NCBI RefSeq assembly: GCF_023684385.1 | Contig: NZ_JAGSOJ010000002.1 | Span: 496,001-560,000, forward strand | Origin: Oceanirhabdus seepicola | GTDB lineage: Bacteria > Bacillota > Clostridia > Clostridiales > Clostridiaceae | DNA: 64,000 bases | Reading direction: 5' to 3' | In this document: piece by piece, positions 48,516 to 57,172 of the stretch | Position numbering within the stretch: the first letter of the stretch is position 1 | Layout of the letters: each line of letters begins with the position of its first letter | The notes under the pieces: generated by a model | The model's database searches: none | Told to the model about the DNA's origin: nothing | The model's input: the letters and a program-made list of their open reading frames with translations, nothing else | Translations under genes and position numbers: made by a program

Positions 48516-50693
48516 ATGGAAAAGATTATAAATATTCTTAAGAGTGAATTTGGAGTAGATACCAAAATTATTACTAACATAATTGAAATGCTAGACGAGG
48601 GGAATACAGTACCGTTTATAGCACGTTATAGAAAAGAACGAACTGGTGGTATGAGTGATGAGGTATTAAGAGATTTTTATGAACGTCTACAGTATCTTAA
48701 GAACCTAGAAGATCGAAAAGAGGCAGTAATTAAAAGTATCGATGAACAAGATAAGTTGACAGAAGAAATAAAGAAAAGTGTAATGATGTGTAAAACATTA
48801 ACAGAGGTAGAGGATGTATATAGACCATTTAAACAAAAAAAGAGAACAAGAGCTATTGCTGCTATGGAGAAAGGCTTAAAGCCACTGGCAGAAGCTATTT
48901 TAAGTGGTGAATTCAGTGGGGATATAAAAACCTTCGCAGAGGGTTTCATAAATATTGATGAGCAGAGTAATCCAAAGCTACAAGTGGATTCTTCAGAAGC
49001 AGCACTAAAGGGTGCAGAGGATATAATTAGTGAGATGATTTCAGATGAAGCTGTTTATAGAAAATGGATAAGGGATCTTCTGAGAAGAGATGGCTTAATA
49101 GAAACTTCTAAAGCTACTAAAGGGGAAGATGAGAAAGGTATATATGAGATGTATTACTCATATTCGGAGAAGGTTAAGAGTATACCATCTCATAGAGTTT
49201 TAGCAATAAATAGAGGAGAAAAAGAAAAAGTTCTTTCAGTTAAGATTGTTTCGGAAACTGAGAAAATAATTTCTTACCTGCAAAACAAGTTATTAAAAGG
49301 GAATACTCAAACAGATTTCTATATTGATAATTCTATTAAGGATTCTTTAAAAAGATTAATATACCCTTCTGTGGAACGTGAAATACGAGCTGAGCTTACT
49401 GAAAAAGCTGAGGATTCAGCTATAGATGTGTTTAAAAAGAATCTAAAGCCATTACTTATGCAACCGCCAATAAAGGGAAAAAGAGTATTGGGATATGACC
49501 CTGGGTTTAGAACAGGATGTAAGATAGCGATACTAGATGAAACTGGGAAGGTTGTTGCAATTGATACTCTATATGCAACGATGCCTAATAATGATAAAGA
49601 GAAAGCTAAGAGTAAGCTTTGTAAGTTGTGTAAAGACCATAATGTAGATATTATATCTTTAGGAAATGGAACTGCTTGTAGAGAATCTGAGGAGCTTATA
49701 TCACAGATGATAAGTGAAAATGGACTAAGAGATTTATATTATGTTATTGTTTCTGAGGCGGGAGCATCAGTTTATTCAGCTTCAAAATTAGCAACAAAAG
49801 AATATCCTGATATTGATGTATCTATAAGAGGAGCAATCTCTATTGCTAGAAGATTAATGGACCCTATGGCTGAACTAGTTAAAATAGATCCTAAATCTTT
49901 AGGGGTAGGACAATATCAACACGATGTGACTCAAAAAAAATTAGAAGAATCTTTAACAGGGGTTGTTGAAGACAGTGTTAATAGTGTTGGAGTTGACTTG
50001 AATATAGCTACACCTTCTCTCCTTTCATATATATCAGGAGTTAATTCAACTATTGCAAATAACATAGTTAAATACAGAGAAGAAAATGGTAAGTTTACAT
50101 CAAGAAAGGAACTGAAAAAGGTTAAAAGATTAGGAGATAAAGCATTTGAACAATGTGCTGGATTCTTAAGAGTTAGAGAAAGTAAAGATCCTCTTGATAA
50201 CACAGCTGTACATCCAGAATCGTACAAAGGTGCTAAGGTGATGTTTGATAAGCTACAATATAGTGTTGAAGATCTTAAGAACGGAAAGTTAGGTAATATT
50301 GAAGAACAAGTTGAAAATTATGGAATGAATAAATTAGCTGAGGAATGTGGATTAGGAGAATTGACTTTAAAGGATATAATTAATGAATTGAAGAAGCCAG
50401 GAAGAGATCCAAGAGAAGAACTGCCTAAACCTATATTTAAAACAGGAATAGTAGAGATGGAGCATCTTAAAGAAGGTATGACTCTTCAAGGAACAGTAAG
50501 AAATGTTGCTGATTTCGGAGCTTTCATAGATATTGGTGTGCACGTTGATGGTCTTGTGCATATTAGTCAGTTAGCAAATAGATTCGTTAAACACCCATCA
50601 GATATTGTAAAGGTTGGAGATGTTGTTACAGTTAAAATAACTGAAATTGATCATAAAAGGAAAAGAATTGGACTTACGATGAAAGACGCGTAA
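48516..50693 (+). CDS. tex: Tex-family RNA-binding transcriptional accessory protein
   Basis: 725 aa. Full Tex layout: N-terminal helical domain (VPFIARYRKERTGGM), YqgF-like domain (VLGYDPGFRTGCKIAILD, about 322-339), HhH region (NNIVKYREENGKFTSRKELKKVKRLGDKAFEQCAGFLR) and a C-terminal S1 RNA-binding domain (GTVRNVADFGAFIDIGVHVDGLVHIS). SD AGGAGGAG, 15 bp after prfB, so probably co-transcribed. Confidence 0.96.
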   Translation: MEKIINILKSEFGVDTKIITNIIEMLDEGNTVPFIARYRKERTGGMSDEVLRDFYERLQYLKNLEDRKEAVIKSIDEQDKLTEEIKKSVMMCKTLTEVEDVYRPFKQKKRTRAIAAMEKGLKPLAEAILSGEFSGDIKTFAEGFINIDEQSNPKLQVDSSEAALKGAEDIISEMISDEAVYRKWIRDLLRRDGLIETSKATKGEDEKGIYEMYYSYSEKVKSIPSHRVLAINRGEKEKVLSVKIVSETEKIISYLQNKLLKGNTQTDFYIDNSIKDSLKRLIYPSVEREIRAELTEKAEDSAIDVFKKNLKPLLMQPPIKGKRVLGYDPGFRTGCKIAILDETGKVVAIDTLYATMPNNDKEKAKSKLCKLCKDHNVDIISLGNGTACRESEELISQMISENGLRDLYYVIVSEAGASVYSASKLATKEYPDIDVSIRGAISIARRLMDPMAELVKIDPKSLGVGQYQHDVTQKKLEESLTGVVEDSVNSVGVDLNIATPSLLSYISGVNSTIANNIVKYREENGKFTSRKELKKVKRLGDKAFEQCAGFLRVRESKDPLDNTAVHPESYKGAKVMFDKLQYSVEDLKNGKLGNIEEQVENYGMNKLAEECGLGELTLKDIINELKKPGRDPREELPKPIFKTGIVEMEHLKEGMTLQGTVRNVADFGAFIDIGVHVDGLVHISQLANRFVKHPSDIVKVGDVVTVKITEIDHKRKRIGLTMKDA

Positions 50694-50696
50694 ATT

Positions 50697-50858
50697 AATG
50701 GATAATACAACTTTACTCGTTTTAATTTAAATGAAACATTGTATTTCTAAAACAATGTTTTATCTGAGATAAAACGAGTAAAAACCTCTTGTCCTAAAGA
50801 ACAATAAAATGTAGTTTCTGCGAAAGCAGAAACATCCATCATTCTCCATTATTCATTT
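50697..50858. repeat. Family A modular hairpin repeat, copy A5
   Basis: Stem TACTCGTTTTA / TAAAACGAGTA encloses AACATTGT..ACAATGTT. A downstream hairpin GTTTCTGC-GAAA-GCAGAAAC has a GNRA loop. TTTATCT-g-AGATAAA overlaps the outer 3' strand, so the two pairings exclude each other. The outer GTTGACAGT boundary is missing. Confidence 0.7.
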
Positions 50859-50892
50859 CTTTAAAGCATGGTTTGCTTGTATTCATTTTATG

Positions 50893-50921
50893 TTGCAAGT
50901 TGAAAAATCTTGATGTATAAT
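50893..50921 (+). promoter_or_regulatory. Promoter of the ribU transcript
   Basis: TTGCAA (50893-50898), 17-bp spacer, TATAAT (50916-50921), shortly before the FMN aptamer. Confidence 0.75.
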
Positions 50922-50936
50922 GAAATTAATTAAATA

Positions 50937-51101
50937 CTCTTCAGGGCGGGGTGTGATTCCCCACCGGCGGTAAAGCCCGCGAACCAATATTTTGGTTGAT
51001 TCGGTTAAATTCCGAAGCCGACAGTTATAGTCTGGATGAAAGAAGAGAGTGAGAAGAAATAGAAGCTAGCGCCCTGACATTTATTTGTCAGGGCTTTTTT
51101 T
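50937..51101 (+). promoter_or_regulatory. FMN (RFN element) riboswitch with terminator
   Basis: Contains TTCAGGGCGGGGTG, GATTCCCCACCGGCGGTAAA, GCCCGCGA, GATTCGGTTAAATTCCGA, AGCCGACAGT and AGTCTGGATGAAAGAAGA, the full RFN consensus (50937-51048). Terminator GCCCTGACA / TGTCAGGGC plus T7 at 51071-51101. FMN should switch ribU off. Confidence 0.97.
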
Positions 51102-51138
51102 CTCCCTTGAAGGGTAATTTTATAAGGGAGGTTTTTCT

Positions 51139-51753
51139 ATGAGAAAAATGAGTTTAAGCATTTTGATGAAGGTTTCAATTTTAGCAGCTATGGCGGTTAT
51201 ATTGCAGTTTATTGATTTTCCGCTAACAATGTTTTTTCCAGAGTTTCTTAAGATAGATATAAGTGATGTACCTGCGCTTATAGGTGGATTTGCATTTGGT
51301 CCAGTAGCGGGAATATTAGTTGTACTAATAAAAAATATAATACATGGACTTATGGCAGGTCAAACTTTATGGGTTGGAGAGTTTGCTAACTTTATTGTAG
51401 GAGCATCTTTAGTAGGAGTTGCATCGGTTATCTATAAAAGAAAGAGAACAATGAAAGGTGCAATTATAGGTTTGGTAATTGGAACTATATTTATGGCTAT
51501 TGTAGGAGCATTAACAAATTATTATATTTTATTACCACTATATTCGAAGGTAATGGGATGGGATATGAATGCATTTGTTGAAGTTGGAAGAGCAGTTAAT
51601 CCAGCAATTAAAAATTTCTGGGGATATATACTTCTTGCAATAGTGCCTTTCAATATTCTTAAAGGAATAGTTGCATCGGTTGTTACTGTTTTAGTATATA
51701 AGCCAATAGCGGTATTTTTGAGAAGAGAAGCTAGCAAAGCTGTACAAATATAA
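51139..51753 (+). CDS. ribU: Riboflavin ECF transporter S component
   Basis: 204 aa, five to six transmembrane helices. RibU-type start 'ILAAMAVILQFIDFPLTMFFPEFLKIDISDVPALIGGFAFGPVAG' with the 'DISD.PALIGGF' substrate-binding loop. Works with the shared EcfAA'T module encoded elsewhere. Directly under an FMN riboswitch, which fixes the ligand. Confidence 0.96.
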   Translation: MRKMSLSILMKVSILAAMAVILQFIDFPLTMFFPEFLKIDISDVPALIGGFAFGPVAGILVVLIKNIIHGLMAGQTLWVGEFANFIVGASLVGVASVIYKRKRTMKGAIIGLVIGTIFMAIVGALTNYYILLPLYSKVMGWDMNAFVEVGRAVNPAIKNFWGYILLAIVPFNILKGIVASVVTVLVYKPIAVFLRREASKAVQI

Positions 51754-51792
51754 AAGAAGTTGAGTGTTTAGAATTGCAAATCGAAAGTGAAG

Positions 51793-51826
51793 AAGACTTC
51801 TGCCATAGGGCAGAAGTCTTTTTATT
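51793..51826 (+). terminator. Intrinsic terminator of ribU
   Basis: AGACTTCTGCC - ATAG - GGCAGAAGTCT with TTTTATTT. Confidence 0.88.
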
Positions 51827-51896
51827 TCTTAGAAAATATATGAGATTGGAGTTATAGCTGTTGCCACACTCTCTTAAATCATGTGTTACAACTTAA

Positions 51897-53210
51897 TTAC
51901 TTAGGCGGATATCCGCAGGCTATTTTTTTTAATGCGCATATGAAGTAATCTATTTCTTCAAAGGTATTATACATACCTAAGCTTATGCGAACAACGCCAT
52001 AACCTTTACCACTATTATATGCCTCAAAAGCCTCTTCGTTAGATAGACCTAACAAAAATTGTACATACAAATCTGCTCCCACCGTACCCTTACCTATTTC
52101 TATTCCATAGTCTAATCCAAGCTTACTAGCAACAGTTTTAAAACTAATGCCTTTTAAATTAAAAGATATATATGGAATACCCACGAAAGGAGAATTATCA
52201 TCGTATATTTTTATACTAGGGACCTCTTTCATCTTGCATAACAAATATTTATAAAGTCTTCTCTCATACTTATCTATATTAGCTAGTCCTACCTTCATTA
52301 AAAATTGAAGTGCTGCACGCATAGTTATTATACCTAGCACATCAGGATAACCGGCTTCATATTTTTTTGGAGGGTCGGAGTATATTATTTGAGAGCTATC
52401 AATAAACTTTGTGATTCCTGAACCAAAATCAAGTGGTAGATATTTCTTTAGGAAATTGAAAGGCCCGACTAGAGCACCACCATCTAAACCAGAATAGGCT
52501 TTATGGGCACTGAATGCTACAAAATCAATGTGAGCTTCACAATCATGCGGTTTCATTGTGAAGGGGAAATGTTGAATCACTTGAACAACATCTACAAAAA
52601 TTTTTGCACCATATTTGTGAGCTAGTCTTGCCATCGTATAGTATGGAGGAATTACTCCGGTAACATTTGAGGCACCGGTTACTGTAACTAGCTTAACTCT
52701 ACCCTGATATTTTTCAAGCTTTGATACATAGTCATCTAAATCAATATTTCCATTTTCACCAATCTTAATGAGTTCGGTTTGCATCCTTGTTTTATAAGGA
52801 AGGTAATTTGCAAGGTGTTCCATAGTTGTTGAAAGTACAACTTGGTCAGGAGCATCTTGAAAGAATACTTGAGCTAAAACATTAATAGCTTCAGTTGAGT
52901 TTTTTGTAAATATAGCAATATCCTTATTTGGGTCACCACCAACTAATTCAAGAATGACATCTCTAGTTTCTTCGTACATTTTAGTAATAATTTCAGAGTT
53001 AGATGAAGGTACATCTATATAAGTGTAAATAGGAAGAAGGCTACAAAACTTCTCCATTGCAGGCTTTAGTATTAAGGTGGTAGCTGAATTGTTAAAGTAA
53101 ACCCTTGGGGTAAATCCTGTTGTAGTTTCAATTGGGGTATTAGCTCCTATAATATACTTCTTTAAATTTAGATTTGTAATATTAATCACCTCTTTTAAAA
53201 TAGGAGTCAT
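51897..53210 (-). CDS. Class V aminotransferase (cysteine desulfurase-like, PLP enzyme)
   Basis: 437 aa. Fold-type I PLP enzyme. The PLP Lys is in FSAHKAYSGLDGGALVG (about 233-249). 'YFNNSATTLILKPAMEKF', 'TKNSTEAINVLAQVFF', 'TVTGASNVTGVIPP' and 'FVDVVQVIQHFPF' are SufS/Csd-like. No Cys loop like that of sulfur-accepting desulfurases is obvious near the C-terminus, so the substrate is uncertain. No SD precedes ATG 53210. An AGAGGTG box lies inside codons 7-8, followed by an ATT codon (53180), which may be the real start. Confidence 0.8.
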   Translation of the reverse strand: MTPILKEVINITNLNLKKYIIGANTPIETTTGFTPRVYFNNSATTLILKPAMEKFCSLLPIYTYIDVPSSNSEIITKMYEETRDVILELVGGDPNKDIAIFTKNSTEAINVLAQVFFQDAPDQVVLSTTMEHLANYLPYKTRMQTELIKIGENGNIDLDDYVSKLEKYQGRVKLVTVTGASNVTGVIPPYYTMARLAHKYGAKIFVDVVQVIQHFPFTMKPHDCEAHIDFVAFSAHKAYSGLDGGALVGPFNFLKKYLPLDFGSGITKFIDSSQIIYSDPPKKYEAGYPDVLGIITMRAALQFLMKVGLANIDKYERRLYKYLLCKMKEVPSIKIYDDNSPFVGIPYISFNLKGISFKTVASKLGLDYGIEIGKGTVGADLYVQFLLGLSNEEAFEAYNSGKGYGVVRISLGMYNTFEEIDYFICALKKIACGYPPK

Positions 53211-53305
53211 AATATTATATAATTTTTAATATGTATATGTTACTTAATAGGGGAATAATATATTATATAAAGATTTATGAAGAAATTTAGTAGCACAGGA
53301 ATATT

Positions 53306-53440
53306 AATAGGTTTTTAAATACAAAAAAACAATAGTTTTTTATTTGTCTTCTTCTAGCAAAATATTGTAATTTAAATACAATATTTTATCCAAAGATAAA
53401 ATAAGTAAAAACCTATTGTTCTCCATTATCAATTATACAT
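53306..53440. repeat. Family A modular hairpin repeat, partial copy A6
   Basis: AATAGGTTTTT..TTTTTACTTAT-like flanks, ATATTGTA..TACAATAT and TTTATCC..AGATAAA hairpins, and a right end TTCTCCATTATCAATTATAC like that of A3. Confidence 0.6.
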
Positions 53441-53446
53441 TTGTTT

Positions 53447-53899
53447 TTAAGGGTTGATGTTTCTATTCCACATAATTATTGCATCTTCACCAGTGTCTTG
53501 ATAGTATTTTTTTCTTCTACCCTCAACTGCGAAGCCTAAATTTTTATAGAAGTTTTGAGCAACTAGGTTATTTTCTCTAACTTCTAAAGTAATGCCAATA
53601 ATATTATTATCAGCACAAAATTTATACATGCACCTTAATAATTTATCACCTATACCACTACGTCTGTGATTTGGATGTACGGCTACATTGGTTATATGTG
53701 CTTCATCAATAATAACCCACATTCCACCAAATCCAACTACTTTATCATTTTGTAGAGCTACAAAATATCTTGCAAGTTTATTTTCTAATTCTTTCTTAAA
53801 ATCTTCGATAGACCACTTTACTTTAAGACTATTAATAAAAATATTGTATACTTCATCAATATGTTCAAGTTTCATTTCTGAAACAACGATTTCATTCAT
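53447..53899 (-). CDS. rimI: Ribosomal protein S18-alanine N-acetyltransferase (RimI family)
   Basis: 150 aa GNAT enzyme. Motif A with acetyl-CoA loop HPNHRRSGIGDKLLRCM (about 78-94), ITLEVRENNLVAQNFYKNLGF (about 103-123). Adjacent to tsaB as in many bacteria, which supports RimI. SD GGAAGTGA. Confidence 0.9.
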   Translation of the reverse strand: MNEIVVSEMKLEHIDEVYNIFINSLKVKWSIEDFKKELENKLARYFVALQNDKVVGFGGMWVIIDEAHITNVAVHPNHRRSGIGDKLLRCMYKFCADNNIIGITLEVRENNLVAQNFYKNLGFAVEGRRKKYYQDTGEDAIIMWNRNINP

Positions 53900-53956
53900 A
53901 AGTTTTCACTTCCAATTTTTTTGCGGTTATTTTATGTATAGATGACTTAAAAAGAC

Positions 53957-54018
53957 TAAATGTAAGATATTCTGAAGTATGAAGAATATCCTCAATATTT
54001 GTTCTTTATTCTTTGTTC
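53957..54018. repeat. Family E repeat segment
   Basis: TAAGATATTCTGAAGTATGA and TTCTTTATTCTTTGTTCTCT recur from 32470-32530. Lies between rimI and tsaB. Confidence 0.5.
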
Positions 54019-54731
54019 TCTTTTCTTTGTAGTGATATCTTTTCTTCGTATTCTCTTTCAGCTTGAGACTTTATAAGATAAATAGGTGCACTATCATATA
54101 AATTATCATAATCTCCTTTTTCTAAAAACTCACGGCCGATGAATGCTAAAGATGATGCTCTAACTATATTGTTATTGTATGAAGCAATAACAAAGTTTGG
54201 GCTTGAATTGAGGATTCTGTCCTTAAATTTCTCAGTGCAATCACCAATGAATGTTACTTGCTCTTCATGAGAATTAAGCTTTTGTAGAAGATTATCAAGA
54301 GCTGATCTTGATACATCTTCAATCTTAATCATTTTGCCATGAGAATCGAATCTGTAAATACCATAATAAACATTATCTCTAAGAGCATCAATTATTGAAC
54401 AGATTATTCCATTGCTGTGAGAAAGGTTAAAGGCAAGTGAATCTAAAGTTGAAACACTAACGAATGGTTTTTTAGTACCATGACTTAATCCTTTTATAGT
54501 GGACATTCCAATTCTAAGACCGGTAAAAGACCCGGGCCCTTTAGAAACAACAAAACCATCAACGTCCTGTAATGTTGAACCACAGTTAGAAAGAAGATTA
54601 TGGATTATATCCATCATGATAACTGAATGTTGCTTTTTATAATTAAAAATAATTTCGCCCAGTAAACGAGTATCATCTATTAAAGCACAAGAAGCGCATT
54701 GAGTAGATGTATCTATACTTAAAATCTTCAT
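54006..54731 (-). CDS. tsaB: tRNA threonylcarbamoyladenosine biosynthesis protein TsaB
   Basis: 241 aa. ASKHA-fold partner of TsaD in t6A37 formation. 'ILSIDTSTQCASCALIDD', 'GFVVSKGPGSFTGLRIGMSTIKGL' and 'VSTLDSLAF' are signatures. Start overlaps the tsaE stop by ATGA, giving translational coupling. Confidence 0.95.
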   Translation of the reverse strand: MKILSIDTSTQCASCALIDDTRLLGEIIFNYKKQHSVIMMDIIHNLLSNCGSTLQDVDGFVVSKGPGSFTGLRIGMSTIKGLSHGTKKPFVSVSTLDSLAFNLSHSNGIICSIIDALRDNVYYGIYRFDSHGKMIKIEDVSRSALDNLLQKLNSHEEQVTFIGDCTEKFKDRILNSSPNFVIASYNNNIVRASSLAFIGREFLEKGDYDNLYDSAPIYLIKSQAEREYEEKISLQRKENKE

Positions 54732-55189
54732 AGGGTAATCTCCTTTATATAATCATATCTTGTATCAGAGTATTGAAATTTTATCTCTCTAAAATTTTCA
54801 CCTTTTGAAAGATCTTTTGAGATCTTTATGTAAAGAGCGGAAGGTGGAATTAATTCATCTATATAATTTGCCCACTCAATAACACTCACACCATTACTAA
54901 ATATATATTCATCAAAGCCTATAGCGGCAATTTCATCTGGATCATATACTCTGTAAACATCGAAATGGTATAATTTTAATCTACCTTCATTATATTCATT
55001 TACTATATTGAAAGTTGGACTTGTAATATGTTCATCTATGCTTAGACCAGAGGCTATACCTTTTGTTAAATGAGTTTTTCCGGTACCTAAATCTCCTTCA
55101 AGGCATATAATATCTCCAGGTGAAACCTTTTCACCTATTTGTTTACCAATATCAAAAGTTTGTTCTACAGAATTAACTAATAACTTCAT
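54728..55189 (-). CDS. tsaE: tRNA threonylcarbamoyladenosine biosynthesis ATPase TsaE
   Basis: 153 aa. P-loop EGDLGTGKTHLTKGIASGL (about 33-51), SPTFNIVNEY and HFDVYRV..IEWANY are diagnostic. ATG 55189 has GGAGGTG; the longer open frame to 55252 is not used. Operon with tsaB and rimI. Confidence 0.95.
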   Translation of the reverse strand: MKLLVNSVEQTFDIGKQIGEKVSPGDIICLEGDLGTGKTHLTKGIASGLSIDEHITSPTFNIVNEYNEGRLKLYHFDVYRVYDPDEIAAIGFDEYIFSNGVSVIEWANYIDELIPPSALYIKISKDLSKGENFREIKFQYSDTRYDYIKEITL

Positions 55190-55257
55190 CTTTTCACCTC
55201 CAATATATTTTAACCTAAAAGGTCTTAAAAGCAAAGGAATCATTATATACAACTATT

Positions 55258-56490
55258 TTATCTATTTAAAGCTTCATGTAATAGTTTAACCGCTTTTATA
55301 CAAATTAAATTATCGCTTGCCATTTCTTTTAAAATATCAAATGTTTTTTCTTGAGATAAACCGTTACGATATGGTCTATCTTCTGTTAAAGCTTGATAAA
55401 TATCGCATACAGCTAATATTCGTGATTCTAATGAAAGATCTTTATCGGTTAGTTTGTTTGGGTATCCAGTACCGTTCAACTTTTCATGATGGTTACTAGC
55501 CCAAACTCTAACATCATCAAATCCCTTTATAGGTGATAAAATTAAGTTTGTATAGTACGCATGAGACTTTACTGTATTAAACTCAGAATTTGATAGAGAA
55601 CCATTTTTATTTAGAATTTTAGATGGAATCGCAAGTTTGCCGATATCGTGAAATAAACCTGCTAGCTTCATTTTTTGGCACTTATTTTCATTAAAACCTA
55701 TGTATTTTGAAACTATATAGGAAAGATCTGCAATCTCCCTAGAATGCTTGGCTGTAAAAGGACTTTTCTTATCTACTATTTGAGAGAAAATATAAGCGAT
55801 TATTTCTATCTCATCTAGTGTAAGTGTTCTTACAATTCTTGGAGAGATGGTTTTTATCAAACTAGGTATTTTAGCAATATTAGATAAGTTTAACCAAAAA
55901 GAATCAGTTGAAGCAATATTCATAAATGCTTGTGTAATTGTACTAGAAAAAACTACGTTATTTTTAGATTTAACCCAAGAAATAATATCATCACGGTTAA
56001 GTAGTTTTTTAGAATTAGTAGCAAATTTAATGGCTAATATATCTGCTAAGCGTATTATTTGACTACCTATTGGAATAGAATTTCCTTTAAGATTCAAGGG
56101 GCCTGAACCATCCCAGTTCTCATGGTGACTCCTAATAATCTCAGAAATATTATCAAAAATCTTATTTTGTAAAAGATTAGCTCCTGTAATACAATGTCCT
56201 AAAATAAATTCATGGGTGGCGTGGCTTTTCTCTAATGCTTCAATGGCACCAATATCATGTATTAAGGAAGCTAAATAAATATCTTCTACTAAATATTTAT
56301 TCAAATCTAATTCTTTGCATAATTCTAATGCTATATAGGTTGTCTTCTTTGAGTGATCTAGAAAACTCTCTGTAGTATAATGTATATTAGTTTCACTATC
56401 GAAAATTTGATTATCATCAAAAGTACTCATCTCTGCTAAATCCAGAGCTAGAGACATACTGTTAAGAACTTCTTCAAAATTATAATTCAT
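55258..56490 (-). CDS. Tandem HD / HD-GYP phosphodiesterase-like protein
   Basis: 410 aa, soluble, with no receiver or membrane domain. The N-terminal half has an HD domain with its own metal residues (LIHDIGAIE, HATHEF..GH, HHENWDGSGP). The C-terminal half has HD-GYP motifs (FHDIGKLAIPSKIL, NHHEKLNGTGYP, SRILAVCDIYQALTEDRPYR). HD-GYP proteins hydrolyse cyclic di-GMP or related dinucleotides. The N-terminal copy is a degenerate GYP form (DGSGP). SD AGAGGTG. Lies 68 bp upstream of tsaE on the same strand. Confidence 0.88.
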   Translation of the reverse strand: MNYNFEEVLNSMSLALDLAEMSTFDDNQIFDSETNIHYTTESFLDHSKKTTYIALELCKELDLNKYLVEDIYLASLIHDIGAIEALEKSHATHEFILGHCITGANLLQNKIFDNISEIIRSHHENWDGSGPLNLKGNSIPIGSQIIRLADILAIKFATNSKKLLNRDDIISWVKSKNNVVFSSTITQAFMNIASTDSFWLNLSNIAKIPSLIKTISPRIVRTLTLDEIEIIAYIFSQIVDKKSPFTAKHSREIADLSYIVSKYIGFNENKCQKMKLAGLFHDIGKLAIPSKILNKNGSLSNSEFNTVKSHAYYTNLILSPIKGFDDVRVWASNHHEKLNGTGYPNKLTDKDLSLESRILAVCDIYQALTEDRPYRNGLSQEKTFDILKEMASDNLICIKAVKLLHEALNR

Positions 56491-56695
56491 AAAACACCTC
56501 TGAAAAATTTAAATTAATACATAGTTTATATTATCATATAGTAATATATTATCCAACAAAATATATAGCTCCTAATTAAGGAATTAAGAAAGAAATCGTG
56601 TAGAGAAACAACAAAAGATAGATTATGGGTACTTGATTTATAATGAATGTTATAAAGTTATAATATTTTGAATTTTACGTAAAATAAAAAAGGTA

Positions 56696-56724
56696 TTGCA
56701 TGTATGAAAATTTCATGATATACT
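56696..56724 (+). promoter_or_regulatory. Promoter of tRNA-Trp
   Basis: TTGCAT (56696-56701), 17-bp spacer, TATACT (56719-56724), 13 bp before the tRNA. Confidence 0.75.
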
Positions 56725-56737
56725 AATTCTTGTCCTT

Positions 56738-56811
56738 AGGGGTATAGTTAAGCGGCATAACCATGGTCTCCAAAACCATTATCGGGGGTTCGATTCCCTC
56801 TACCCCTGCCA
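56738..56811 (+). tRNA. tRNA-Trp (CCA)
   Basis: 74 nt. Acceptor AGGGGTA / TACCCCT, anticodon stem ATGGT/ACCAT with loop CTCCAAA, T-loop TTCGATT, discriminator G and encoded CCA. Confidence 0.97.
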
Positions 56812-56813
56812 TA

Positions 56814-56852
56814 AGAAAGAACTTGATTTAATCAAGTTCTTTCTTTTTTTTT
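56814..56852 (+). terminator. Intrinsic terminator of tRNA-Trp
   Basis: GAAAGAACTTGATT / AATCAAGTTCTTTC followed by nine T. Confidence 0.9.
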
Positions 56853-57046
56853 ATTTTTTTATTTTGAAAAAATTAGGAGATGTATATGAGTATCTTTATG
56901 GTAAAATAAAGATATATTGAGTTAATGACTTTCAAAATGAGGTAACATCAGCTGTAAAAAATAATAACAAATCATAACATTTAATGACGAATAGTTCTAA
57001 TAATAATTTCAAGAACGGATATACTTATTTTGAGGTGATAATGAAT

Positions 57047-57172
57047 ATGGATATAATGATAAGTATATCAGAAGTAAGTAAATTCACAGGTGTTACCCAA
57101 AAGACACTTGAAATATGGGACAGTGAGGGAAAACTTAAAGCAAAATATAAAACAGAAGGTGTAAGAGATTAA
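57047..57172 (+). pseudogene. Truncated IS607 TnpA: MerR-type HTH peptide only
   Basis: 41 aa. ISISEVSKFTGVTQKTLEIW and DSEGKLKAKYKTEG match the N-terminal MerR-like DNA-binding domain of IS607 serine transposases. The ~150-residue serine recombinase domain is absent. The frame ends VRD-stop, with the TAA sharing its last base with the tnpB ATG (TAATG), so translational coupling is kept. GAGGTGA at 57032-57038 suits ATG 57047. It may be a decayed gene or a kept small DNA-binding protein. Confidence 0.75.
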
